A stretch of 27,323 bases of DNA from CAYTCZ01 sp964436315 (lineage in GTDB: Bacteria > Actinomycetota > Thermoleophilia > Gaiellales > Gaiellaceae), in NCBI GenBank assembly GCA_964436315.1, contig CAYTCZ010000050.1, positions 1-27,323 on the forward strand, read 5' to 3'. The position numbers and the translations under genes are program-made. This document shows positions 17,512 through 24,581 of the stretch, piece by piece. A model generated the notes under the pieces. It saw nothing but the letters and a program-made list of their open reading frames with translations. It had not been told where the DNA came from and ran no database searches. Every line of letters starts with the position of its first letter. The first letter of the stretch is position 1.

Positions 17512-19293
17512 ATGGCCGAGATGCGAGGTTGTGACCTGGTCGTCGACTACCTGATCAAGGAGAAGACGCCGTACATGTTCGGCTATGCCGGACACGGCGC
17601 GGTCGGGTTGCTCGACGGCGTTTTCGATCGCCAGGACGAGATCAAGATCATCTTCCCGAGAATCGAGTCGGGAGCCGGCTACATGGCGGACGCCTTTTAC
17701 CGCGCGTCGGGCAAGGTCGTCCCCGTCTACACGTCGACCGGACCCGGGCCGATGCTGCTCACGGTTGCAATGGGTAACGCGTTCTACGACTCGTCAGCGT
17801 TCATCGCGATTACGGGCCAAGTCGCCACGAACCAGTACGACTCAGGAGCTTTGCAGGAGGAGTACCGCCACTATCAAGCGGATTTCCCGAGCATCGCGAA
17901 GACGATCACGAAGCGGAGTTTCCAGGCGCACTCGGTGGATGATCTCAGGAAGTTCCTTCCCAAGGCCTTCAAGTTGGCAACCACGGGCCGACCGGGCCCG
18001 GTCCATATCGACGTGCCGTACGACCTCTGGATCCGAACTGCCGACGTCGAGACACCGGAACCCGAGGAGCACTCGCTGCAGCTCAACTGGCGCACGCCCG
18101 GCTCACCGGAGGCCATCGAGAAGGCGCTCGACCTCCTGTTCAAGGCGAAGCGTCCCCTCATTCTCGCCGGTGGCGGGATCATCGCCTCGGAGGCGAGCAA
18201 GGAACTTGCGGAGTTCGCCGAGTACGCCAACGTGCCCGTCTACACCTCGTTCATGGGGAAGGGAGCGATTTCGGCCGAGCATCCGCTCTCGCTCGGGATC
18301 GCCGGCTGCTGGGGCGAGTATCCGGGAACCGAGGCAGCGCGAAACGCCGATGTCATCATTGCCTTCGGCTGTCGCTTCTCCGACATTCACTGCTCGTCGT
18401 GGGTCCCCGGTTACACCTACAACATCCCGCCGACCAAGCTGATCCACGTCGACATCGATCCGATGGAGATCGGTCGCAACTACCCGACCGAGATCGGCAT
18501 CGTCGGGGACGCTCGGGAGGTTCTACGCCAACTCCGAGACGCCGCCGAGAAGCGCGGGCCGAAGCGTGAGTCGTCTCCCTGGCACGACCAGGTACAGGCC
18601 TACAAGGAGGAGTGGCAGAACTTCGTCAGCGAGTACAAGGACTCCGACGAGGTCCCGATCGAGCCGAGGCGGCTGATCGGAGACATGCGCAGGATTGCGC
18701 CCAAGGACACGCTGATGATCACCGACACGGGCAATCATCAGACCTGGGTCGAGCAGTACTGGGACGTCTACGAGCCGCGTTCGGTCTTCACTCCGGGCGG
18801 CTTCGCCGGGATGGGCTTTGGGACATACGGCTCACTCGGCGTCAAACTCGCCCGCCCCGACCGGCCCGTGGTATGCGTGACGAGCGACGGCTCGTTCATG
18901 ATGTTCCCGGGAGCAGTCGCCACGGCGACCGAGCACGACATCCCGGTGGTCTGGGTGATCATGAACAACTACACGATCGGGGTGATCCGCGACCTCCAAC
19001 GCTTCTACATGGACGGCCGCGAGATCGCGACGAGCTTCGTAAAGCAATCGACTGGGGAGTTCTGGAACCCCGACTTCGCGAAGATGGCGGAGGCGATGGG
19101 AGCCGGAGCCGCGACGATCGATGACCCGGCAGACATCGCGGACGGGTTCAAGGAGGCACTCGATTCGGGCAAACCCTACGTGCTCGACGTGCGGGTAAAC
19201 CGCGACACGGCCGTCCCGCTCATCGGCACGTGGCAGTTCCCACCGATCACCCAGGCCGAGCCAACCTTCGGCAAGCGGCTGGTGCTGACGTAA
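17512..19293 (+). CDS. ThDP-dependent acetolactate-synthase-like enzyme
   Basis: A 593-residue thiamine-diphosphate enzyme of the POX/acetolactate-synthase superfamily with the three usual domains: Pyr (about 5-180), central Rossmann (about 195-345, with RPLILAGGGI) and PP (about 385-570). Glu52 in RIESGAGYMAD is the conserved cofactor-activating glutamate, so it is not a glyoxylate carboligase type. The ThDP/Mg motif is TSDGSF (Asp459) with Asn485-Asn486 further on. The GYAGHGAVGL opening replaces the usual GYPGG, and no regulatory subunit (ilvN) is adjacent, so biosynthetic acetolactate synthase is doubtful; a catabolic 2-oxoacid decarboxylase, carboligase or lyase is as likely. GGAGGGG seven bases before ATG. 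Divergent from livH, which suggests a shared pathway and regulator. Confidence 0.88.
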   Translation: MAEMRGCDLVVDYLIKEKTPYMFGYAGHGAVGLLDGVFDRQDEIKIIFPRIESGAGYMADAFYRASGKVVPVYTSTGPGPMLLTVAMGNAFYDSSAFIAITGQVATNQYDSGALQEEYRHYQADFPSIAKTITKRSFQAHSVDDLRKFLPKAFKLATTGRPGPVHIDVPYDLWIRTADVETPEPEEHSLQLNWRTPGSPEAIEKALDLLFKAKRPLILAGGGIIASEASKELAEFAEYANVPVYTSFMGKGAISAEHPLSLGIAGCWGEYPGTEAARNADVIIAFGCRFSDIHCSSWVPGYTYNIPPTKLIHVDIDPMEIGRNYPTEIGIVGDAREVLRQLRDAAEKRGPKRESSPWHDQVQAYKEEWQNFVSEYKDSDEVPIEPRRLIGDMRRIAPKDTLMITDTGNHQTWVEQYWDVYEPRSVFTPGGFAGMGFGTYGSLGVKLARPDRPVVCVTSDGSFMMFPGAVATATEHDIPVVWVIMNNYTIGVIRDLQRFYMDGREIATSFVKQSTGEFWNPDFAKMAEAMGAGAATIDDPADIADGFKEALDSGKPYVLDVRVNRDTAVPLIGTWQFPPITQAEPTFGKRLVLT

Positions 19294-19296
19294 GAA

Positions 19297-19386
19297 GGGG
19301 TCAGGTCTGCACTGTTGCGCCGTTGTGCAGACCCGGGGTCAGGTCTGCACTGTTGCGCCGTTGTGCAACAGTGCAGACCTGACCCC
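19297..19386. repeat. Palindromic REP-like repeats, two copies
   Basis: Copy 2 (19335-19386) is a perfect inverted repeat: 22-base arms (19335-19356 and 19365-19386), beginning GGGGTCAGGTCTGC, around an 8-base loop. Copy 1 (19297-19334) shares its first 33 bases with copy 2 but has lost most of the right arm (ends GCAGACCC). The repeats begin 4 bases after the ThDP-enzyme stop and end at the start codon of the AAA+ gene. I recall GGGGTCAGGTCT palindromes as common interspersed repeats in environmental genomes, of the REP type linked to Y1 transposases (RAYT); no such transposase is in this window. Confidence 0.85.
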
Positions 19387-19400
19387 ATGATCCACTTCCC

Positions 19401-19500
19401 NNNNNNNNNNNNNNNNNNNNNNNNNNNNNNNNNNNNNNNNNNNNNNNNNNNNNNNNNNNNNNNNNNNNNNNNNNNNNNNNNNNNNNNNNNNNNNNNNNNN
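19401..19500. other. 100-N scaffold gap in the palindromic repeat
   Basis: The 55 bases before the gap (19346-19400) are identical to the 55 after it (19501-19555). That is the signature of two contigs overlapping by one k-mer, split at a repeat. The gap is probably artificial, or hides extra repeat copies. Confidence 0.9.
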
Positions 19501-19541
19501 TGCACTGTTGCGCCGTTGTGCAACAGTGCAGACCTGACCCC
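19501..19541. repeat. Partial third copy of the palindromic repeat
   Basis: This is the palindrome from base 12 of its left arm to the end of its right arm. Being part of the 55-base identity across the gap, it is probably the same physical copy as 19335-19386. Confidence 0.8.
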
Positions 19542-20618
19542 ATGATCCACTTCCCATTCACGGCCATCGTTGGGCAGGAGCGACTCAAGCAAGCCCTACT
19601 CGCCAACGCGGTAAATCCCGCGGTCGGCGGCGTCCTCGTCGAGGGGCCGAGCGGGACCGGGAAGTCAACGGCCGCGCGCGGGCTGGCGGCGCTCCTGCCG
19701 GAGATTGACGTGGTCACCGACTGTCCGTTCAGTTGCTCGCCGGGCGAGCCTTGCCCGCGCTGCACTTCCCGAATAGCGGCAGGCGAAGAACTTCCTGCGA
19801 CGCGCCGCGCCGTCCGGCTCGTCAACCTCCCGCTCAACGCCACCGAAGACCGGGTTGCGGGGAGCATCGACGTCGCGATCGCTTTGCGGGAGGGCGAAAA
19901 GGCGCTGGAATGCGGACTCCTCGCGGACGCAAACCGCGGGATTCTCTACGTCGATGAGATCAACCTCCTCGACGACCACTTGACGGACATCCTCCTCGAC
20001 GCGGCCGCGCTGGGCACCAACATCGTCGAACGCGAAGGGATCTCGATCCAACATCCGGCCCGCTTCTTGTTGGTCGGCACGATGAATCCGGAGGAGGGTG
20101 AGCTGCGGCCGCAGATTGCGGATCGGCTCGGTCTCCATGTTGTCGTCCAGGCACTCGAGCGTCCCGCCGAACGCGCGGAGGTCATTCGGCGGCGGGAGGC
20201 CTTTCACCGGAACTCAGGCGCCTTCGCCGACGAATTCTCCGATGCAGAACAAGAGGTGGCAGCGCGAATATCCCAAGCCCGAGAGCAGCTCCTCGATGTG
20301 CAGGTCGCGGATCCTCTCTACGAAGCGATTGGACAACTTGTTGTCAAGACCGGCGTGGCGAGTCATCGAGCAGATGTGACGATCCTCGAATGCGCGAAGG
20401 CTCTTGCTGTTCTGGACGGTCGAGCTCAGGTCTCGGACCAGGATGTCATCGACGCCGCCGGGCTGGCCCTTGGCCACCGGCTCGAATCGGATCCCTTCGA
20501 GCCAGCCGCGGAAATCGATGACGAACTCCTCGCGCGGCTCCTGGAAGAAGCGCTCGAGATCGGAGCGGAAGAAAAAAAAGCGCCGAGCCCGGCGGCGCCG
20601 GGATCTCGAGCCCCGTAG
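19542..20618 (+). CDS. ChlI-like AAA+ ATPase (Mg-chelatase family)
   Basis: A 358-residue AAA+ ATPase related to the I subunit of magnesium/cobalt chelatases. The opening FPFTAIVGQE is family-typical and picks the ATG at 19542. Walker A GPSGTGKST (35-43), Walker B ILYVDE (134-139), sensor GTMNPEEGELRPQ with Asn182, arginine finger near Arg195 (ADRLGL). A four-cysteine cluster, CPFSC..PCPRC (61, 65, 71, 74), resembles that of the BchI/BchD-fused putative cobaltochelatases and may bind zinc. The C-terminus is acidic, then Lys/Pro-rich. No catalytic H/CobN subunit is nearby, so the metal and acceptor are open. The start codon abuts the palindromic repeat and has no ribosome binding site; GTG 19518 lies inside the repeat and is less likely. 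Followed after 29 bases by its VWA partner. Confidence 0.88.
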   Translation: MIHFPFTAIVGQERLKQALLANAVNPAVGGVLVEGPSGTGKSTAARGLAALLPEIDVVTDCPFSCSPGEPCPRCTSRIAAGEELPATRRAVRLVNLPLNATEDRVAGSIDVAIALREGEKALECGLLADANRGILYVDEINLLDDHLTDILLDAAALGTNIVEREGISIQHPARFLLVGTMNPEEGELRPQIADRLGLHVVVQALERPAERAEVIRRREAFHRNSGAFADEFSDAEQEVAARISQAREQLLDVQVADPLYEAIGQLVVKTGVASHRADVTILECAKALAVLDGRAQVSDQDVIDAAGLALGHRLESDPFEPAAEIDDELLARLLEEALEIGAEEKKAPSPAAPGSRAP

Positions 20619-20647
20619 ACGACATCGAGGGAGCGCCCGGCGTCGCC

Positions 20648-21475
20648 GTGCTCGATGTCGACGTTGAGAGCGTCTTTGAGAAGACCCGGCGTCGGGACAA
20701 ACACGAACGCGCTGGCCTCGGCACACGCGCACGGTCGCTCGTCCGACGCCGACAGGGGAAGTACTCGCGTCATGGCCTTGCGAGACAAACGGAATTCGAT
20801 GTCGCGGTCGATGCAACGATCCGTGCCGCGGCCGTGCGGTCGAGCTCACTCCCCGTTCGGGTGGACGCGCAAGATCTTCGGCGCAAGGTACGCGAGCATC
20901 GGTCGCCATTCGCGGTCTGCTTCGTCCTCGACAACAGCTGGTCAGTGCACGCAGATCAGATGATCGAGAAGGTGAAAGGTGTGACGCTGGCCCTGCTCCA
21001 CGATGCCGCCCACAGGGGGGACAAGGTCGCCCTGGTCGCATTCAGAGGCGGCATGCCGGAGGCAACTGTGGCGCTCCCGCTGACGAAGAGTGCTCACCGA
21101 GCCGCCAAGCGGCTGCAGCACGTGCCGGTGAGCGGGCGCACCCCGCTGCCCCATGCACTCCGCCTAGCCCGCCGGCTCTTGCGACAGGAACGAATCCGCC
21201 GCCCCAACGCGATCCCGGTGCTCGTCGTCGTGACCGACGGGCTTCCCACCGTGCCGCTTCGACCGTCGGGCGACGCACGCCGCGATATTCGAATCGAGGC
21301 ACGTGCTCTCCGGCGAGCGGGAGTCACGTGCGTCGTGGCGGATTCCGCGCTTACCGAGAAGGCAAAGCGCCTCAGTTGTGGACCGGAACTTGCCCGATTG
21401 AGTGGGGGCGCTTGCCTCCCGCTCGCCGAACTAGCGCCCGACGTGCTCCTCGACGAGATCGAACGAATCGTGTAG
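20648..21475 (+). CDS. ChlD-like VWA-domain protein
   Basis: A 275-residue protein equal to the C-terminal half of chelatase D subunits. A basic N-terminal linker (RRRQGKYSRHG, then DATIRAAAVR) leads into a von Willebrand A domain (about 87-270). The MIDAS metal site is complete: DNSWS (Asp95, Ser97, Ser99), Thr165 in GRTPLPHAL and Asp197 in VVTDGLP. The D-subunit-type AFRGG and LPLTKSAHRAAK segments are present. There is no AAA+ domain; that is in the preceding gene, so the two together equal a BchI/BchD-type motor. GTG at 20648 is the only nearby start; GAGGGAG lies 14 bases upstream, a long spacing. The frame is open further upstream, overlapping the ATPase, so the start is uncertain. Confidence 0.85.
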   Translation: MLDVDVESVFEKTRRRDKHERAGLGTRARSLVRRRQGKYSRHGLARQTEFDVAVDATIRAAAVRSSSLPVRVDAQDLRRKVREHRSPFAVCFVLDNSWSVHADQMIEKVKGVTLALLHDAAHRGDKVALVAFRGGMPEATVALPLTKSAHRAAKRLQHVPVSGRTPLPHALRLARRLLRQERIRRPNAIPVLVVVTDGLPTVPLRPSGDARRDIRIEARALRRAGVTCVVADSALTEKAKRLSCGPELARLSGGACLPLAELAPDVLLDEIERIV

Positions 21476-21484
21476 GAAGGTGCC

Positions 21485-22114
21485 GTGTTGACCGATAAAC
21501 AGGCCCTCCTGTTGGAGGCGCTCATCGACGAGCGCACGGCCGAGGTGGCACAAAAGACGGTGGGCGCCGACGCCCAAGCCGAGCTCACCGCACTCGGCCT
21601 GCTCGGGCCAGGAACCTCGGAACAGGCGGAGGCGGCACTCGAGACCGTACGGCTCGAGCGTGCAATTGAGTGGGCTACGGCGTCGCCGAAACAGGGAGAG
21701 ATCCTCGCGGCCTTTGCCCGTCACTGTCTCGACGAACTCGACGATCTGGAGGTGATCGGCGCACGGCCGACCGCGCTTTCTCTTCGCTGGCGAAACGAGG
21801 ACAGTCGCATCGAGCTACGCGCCGGGTTCCTCCTTTGCGAGCAGCTCGTCGGAGATGTGCCGCTCCTTCTGCTCGGTGATCTGGAGAGCGGCGGCGGCGA
21901 ACTCATCGAGGCGTTCATCCGGAATGACGAGCTCCGTGCCCGGGTGGCAATCTACGACCTCGATCGTCTCGAGAAGGTTGGCGCCGTCCGCTCGAGCGCC
22001 TTTGTCTATTTCGAGTGGTTCCTCCGAGATGAGTACGGCGTCAAGCTCCTGCCGTCGGCGGCATTTACGCAGGGGCTGATCGACCGCGGCGTCATCTCAC
22101 TTGGGTTCGGGTAA
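21485..22114 (+). CDS. Unrecognised 209-residue protein
   Basis: I do not recognise a family. The N-terminal about 75 residues are helical and rich in Glu, Ala and Leu (MLTDKQALLLEALIDERTAE). The rest mixes strands and helices, with LSLRWRNEDSRIELRAGFLL, VPLLLLGDLESGGG and a C-terminal part rich in aromatics (SSAFVYFEWFLRDEYGVKLLP). No signal peptide, membrane segment or cysteine motif (one Cys near 77 and one near 118). GTG at 21485 has AGGAAGG six bases upstream, so it is expressed with the VWA gene, whose stop is 9 bases away. Coding statistics look good and the gene sits tightly in the operon, so I believe it is real. It may be an accessory or substrate of the AAA+/VWA pair. Confidence 0.75.
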   Translation: MLTDKQALLLEALIDERTAEVAQKTVGADAQAELTALGLLGPGTSEQAEAALETVRLERAIEWATASPKQGEILAAFARHCLDELDDLEVIGARPTALSLRWRNEDSRIELRAGFLLCEQLVGDVPLLLLGDLESGGGELIEAFIRNDELRARVAIYDLDRLEKVGAVRSSAFVYFEWFLRDEYGVKLLPSAAFTQGLIDRGVISLGFG

Positions 22115-22117
22115 CGG

Positions 22118-22621
22118 CTAGCGTGCCGCTGGGTCGCGAAGCCGAAGGAACAGCGAAGCCCGCAGGTTCTCTTCGGACTGGGGAACCTCGTCCTCGAGCT
22201 TCACCAGGTTGTCACCAAAGACGGACCGATCGAGCGTCGAGACATCTGGCCAGTCGATCTCGATCAGGTTGTCGGAAGGGTCACGAAAGTACATCTGCAC
22301 CGCGCCACCCGGCAACTCCCAGACGTTCGCGTATCTGCGCTCGGCGGAGGTATCGAATAGACCTCGCTCCTGCAATCGAAGGTAGGCGGCCTCAAAGTCG
22401 TCGACCTCAAGACCGAAATGCTGGGCTGTTCTGTCGGGCTCTACGTCTACCGGGAAAAGGTGAAGCTGGAGATCGCCGAGGCGCAACCAGCGGACCGGTC
22501 GATTGAAGCCGAAGTTGGGAGCCGGAATCTCCTCCATATCGAGAAGATCCTTGTAGAACTCGACCGAGGCATCGACATCGACGGCTGGGATCGAAACGTG
22601 GTTAAGGGCTATCGCGCGCAT
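22118..22621 (-). CDS. VOC-superfamily (glyoxalase-like) protein
   Basis: A 167-residue protein with one vicinal-oxygen-chelate domain made of two beta-alpha-beta-beta-beta modules: ALNHVSIPAVDVDASVEFYKDLL (written here as the opening module, residues 5-27) and a second around 66-123. Candidate metal ligands are His8, Glu or His near QHFGLEV (about 68) and Glu122 in NLIEIDW. Families with this fold include glyoxalase I, epimerases, dioxygenases and antibiotic-resistance proteins; nothing visible selects one. A 40-residue charged tail follows. It converges with the unknown protein (3 bases between stops) and is divergent from the larA homologue, sharing a 149-base spacer with an inverted repeat. 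Confidence 0.85.
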   Translation of the reverse strand: MRAIALNHVSIPAVDVDASVEFYKDLLDMEEIPAPNFGFNRPVRWLRLGDLQLHLFPVDVEPDRTAQHFGLEVDDFEAAYLRLQERGLFDTSAERRYANVWELPGGAVQMYFRDPSDNLIEIDWPDVSTLDRSVFGDNLVKLEDEVPQSEENLRASLFLRLRDPAAR

Positions 22622-22669
22622 GTGTCGATCTTAAAGCGTGTGGCGGAACCACGACGACGCCGATGCTTT

Positions 22670-22728
22670 CGTCAGCAGTCCGTCTCTTGCCCGCGCTCGG
22701 TGTGACCACTGCTAGTAGTCTGCTGACG
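22670..22728. promoter_or_regulatory. Inverted repeat in the VOC/larA spacer
   Basis: CGTCAGCAG (22670-22678) and CTGCTGACG (22720-22728) are perfect 9-base inverted copies whose centres are 50 bases apart, near five helical turns. The spacer lies between two divergent genes, so a dimeric regulator bridging both sites is possible. No strong -10/-35 pair can be read here. Confidence 0.35.
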
Positions 22729-22770
22729 TTGCTGCCCTTTTTCTGAGACACCAGGAGGCGACGGAGGCAC

Positions 22771-24186
22771 ATGAGTACCTATCAGATTCCATACGAGTCG
22801 CTTGATCCGCTCACGATCGGCGCGTCAGACGACCAGAGCAAGGTCTATCGAGAGGAGCTCGAGCTCGAGATTTCCGACGAGAACCTCCTCGCTGCCATAT
22901 ACCCGGACGAGCCAGGACCCGTCGGCGATGCGACCGCAGCTGCTCGTACCGCACTTGAAGCGCCTGTCTCCGGCCCTCGCTTCTCCGAGCTTCTCTCCGG
23001 CGCCCGGAGCGTCGCGATCATCATCGACAACCAATTCCGTCCGACGCCTGTTTCGAAGCTCCTGCCTCCGGTCTTCGATGCCATTGAGGCGGCGGGAATC
23101 ACGGATGTCTCGGTCGTCTGCGCGAACGGCAAGGTCTTCCCGATGTCCGACACGGATATCCCGCAGAAGATCGGTGAAGAGAACCTCTCCCGCATGGAAC
23201 GTCGGGGAATCTCATTTCACCAGAACGATCCCCGGAACGCCGATATGTACACGTACATCGGTGTCTCCTCGAGAGGCACACCTGTCTGGCTCCACAACGA
23301 GGTGGCCAACAAAGAGGTGAAGATCTCGATTGGCCACGCTCAGGCGAACCACTGGGGCGCCGGCGGCGGTGGCAAATTGATCCTGCCGGGCGTCGTTTCT
23401 GACGAAACGGTCGAGTCGAACCACTGTGCGTTTGTGCCGTCACCTCAGACGCACTACGGAGCACTCGCGGGGCCGATGCGCTCGGATATCGACGAAGTCG
23501 CGACCATGGCCGGCCTGAACGTGACGATGAACGTTCTGCTCAACACACGGGGACGCGTCGTCGACGTCGTCTACGGATCCCACCCGGATGCTCACCGAGA
23601 GGCAATCGAGCGGTTCAACGCGATCTACGCCTACGAGAACCCGGTGACGGAAAAGGGGCCCGCCGATATCGCCGTCTGCGGCGTCTTCGCCCCGACCGAT
23701 CACCTGTTCTTCCACACGGGCTGGGGATGCATGTCCGCGGATCTCGTTGTTCGGGAGGGCGGCACGATCATTTACGCGTCGCCGTCCCCGGGCGTGAACA
23801 CAGCCGTAGGCGATTTCCCCGGACTCGCGCTCATGGATCTTATGAAGCCGTACATGCCGCCGAGCCAGGAGAACTATCAACGCATCCTCAGGGACATACA
23901 CGCGCGTGAGATCCAGATGTGGGCGGGCTGTATCTGGGTGCCGATCTACGAGGTCATGACGCGAAAGCACCTCACGATCGTGACGCAGGAAGACAACCTG
24001 GAGATGGCCGCCGACATCGGGCTCGATGCGACGACCTCCCTCGATGAGGCGTTCTCGGCCGCGATGGACCGGCACGGCGCCGACGCAAAGGTCATTGTCC
24101 TTCCCTTCGCACGCTACCAGTTGCCAAAGAACGCGATCCGAATGGAAGCACAGGAGATCGAGTTGCTCGAAGAAGTCCGCCTGTAG
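22771..24186 (+). CDS. larA: LarA-family nickel-pincer racemase/epimerase homologue
   Basis: A 471-residue LarA-family (DUF2088) enzyme, expected to bind the nickel-pincer nucleotide and move a hydride on an alpha-hydroxy acid. By-eye alignment to lactate racemase: Arg90 (FRPTP) matches Arg75; His194, Lys202 (GGGGK, the cofactor-linking lysine) and His218 (ESNH) match His174, Lys184 and His200. Two catalytic positions differ: Asp72 falls on Asn87, and His108 of the usual GTHRP falls on Val122 (GKVFP). The His-to-Lys loop is two residues shorter. It is also about 40 residues longer than the lactate enzyme. So a different substrate or mechanism is likely. GGAGG occurs twice before ATG 22771. 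The maturation genes larE and larC lie 1.1-3 kb downstream on the other strand. Confidence 0.85.
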   Translation: MSTYQIPYESLDPLTIGASDDQSKVYREELELEISDENLLAAIYPDEPGPVGDATAAARTALEAPVSGPRFSELLSGARSVAIIIDNQFRPTPVSKLLPPVFDAIEAAGITDVSVVCANGKVFPMSDTDIPQKIGEENLSRMERRGISFHQNDPRNADMYTYIGVSSRGTPVWLHNEVANKEVKISIGHAQANHWGAGGGGKLILPGVVSDETVESNHCAFVPSPQTHYGALAGPMRSDIDEVATMAGLNVTMNVLLNTRGRVVDVVYGSHPDAHREAIERFNAIYAYENPVTEKGPADIAVCGVFAPTDHLFFHTGWGCMSADLVVREGGTIIYASPSPGVNTAVGDFPGLALMDLMKPYMPPSQENYQRILRDIHAREIQMWAGCIWVPIYEVMTRKHLTIVTQEDNLEMAADIGLDATTSLDEAFSAAMDRHGADAKVIVLPFARYQLPKNAIRMEAQEIELLEEVRL

Positions 24187-24215
24187 CCCCTCGCTCCGCT
24201 GGACGGACATCTCGA

Positions 24216-24276
24216 ACCACTGGCCGGCGGTGGCCTCCCGCCGGGCGAAGCCTGGCTCCGCCACCGCCCCAGTGGT
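24216..24276. terminator. Large nested hairpin after larA
   Basis: Outer arms: ACCACTGG plus GGCGGTGG on the left (24216-24233, with a CC bulge at 24224-24225) and CCACCGCC plus CCAGTGGT on the right (24261-24276), 16 base pairs. Nested inside is GCCGGGC (24240-24246) with GCCTGGC (24250-24256), 7 pairs including one wobble, around a 3-base loop. It starts 29 bases after the larA stop. No T-run follows, so it may be a stabilising or Rho-linked 3' structure rather than a classic terminator. Confidence 0.45.
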
Positions 24277-24305
24277 CCGAGAACGGCCAGGGGTACAGTT
24301 AGAGG

Positions 24306-24578
24306 GTGGCGTTTGGACCTGAGGGCGAAATCAAGGGCTCGACGACGATCGTCGAGATCCTGAGGCGGTATCCGAACGGAGAGGCCGCGAAGCTCATGTC
24401 CCGCCTCTACTGGCCGTGCGCGCACTGCGGCGGCGCGTTCAACGAACCGCTGACGATGGCGGCCAAGCGGCACGCGATGGCCCCCAGGGCGGTTCTCGAG
24501 GCGTTTCGGGCTCTCGAGGAACCGGGTGGGCCGAGCGAGGGACTGATCGAGGAAGCCGGACGGAAGGTCGGCCGCTAG
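24306..24578 (+). CDS. DUF1858-like small CxxC protein
   Basis: A 90-residue protein resembling the DUF1858 domain associated with hybrid-cluster proteins and redox or disulfide partners. It has an opening strand/helix (STTIVEILRRYPNG, 12-25), a cysteine pair CAHC (38, 41), then a helix (LTMAAKRHAM) and a final helix (PRAVLEAFRALEE). In the family the pair may bind a metal or form a reversible disulfide; function is not established. The start is GTG 24306, preceded by AGAGG. It follows the large hairpin after larA and its stop touches the start of the HAD gene, so those two are co-transcribed. A partner in sulfur or metal chemistry of the Lar cofactor would fit but is inference only. Confidence 0.72.
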   Translation: MAFGPEGEIKGSTTIVEILRRYPNGEAAKLMSRLYWPCAHCGGAFNEPLTMAAKRHAMAPRAVLEAFRALEEPGGPSEGLIEEAGRKVGR

Positions 24579-24581
24579 TTG

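Noticed and set aside
19297..19541. CRISPR array
   Set aside because: The copies are abutting palindromes without spacers and there are no cas genes.
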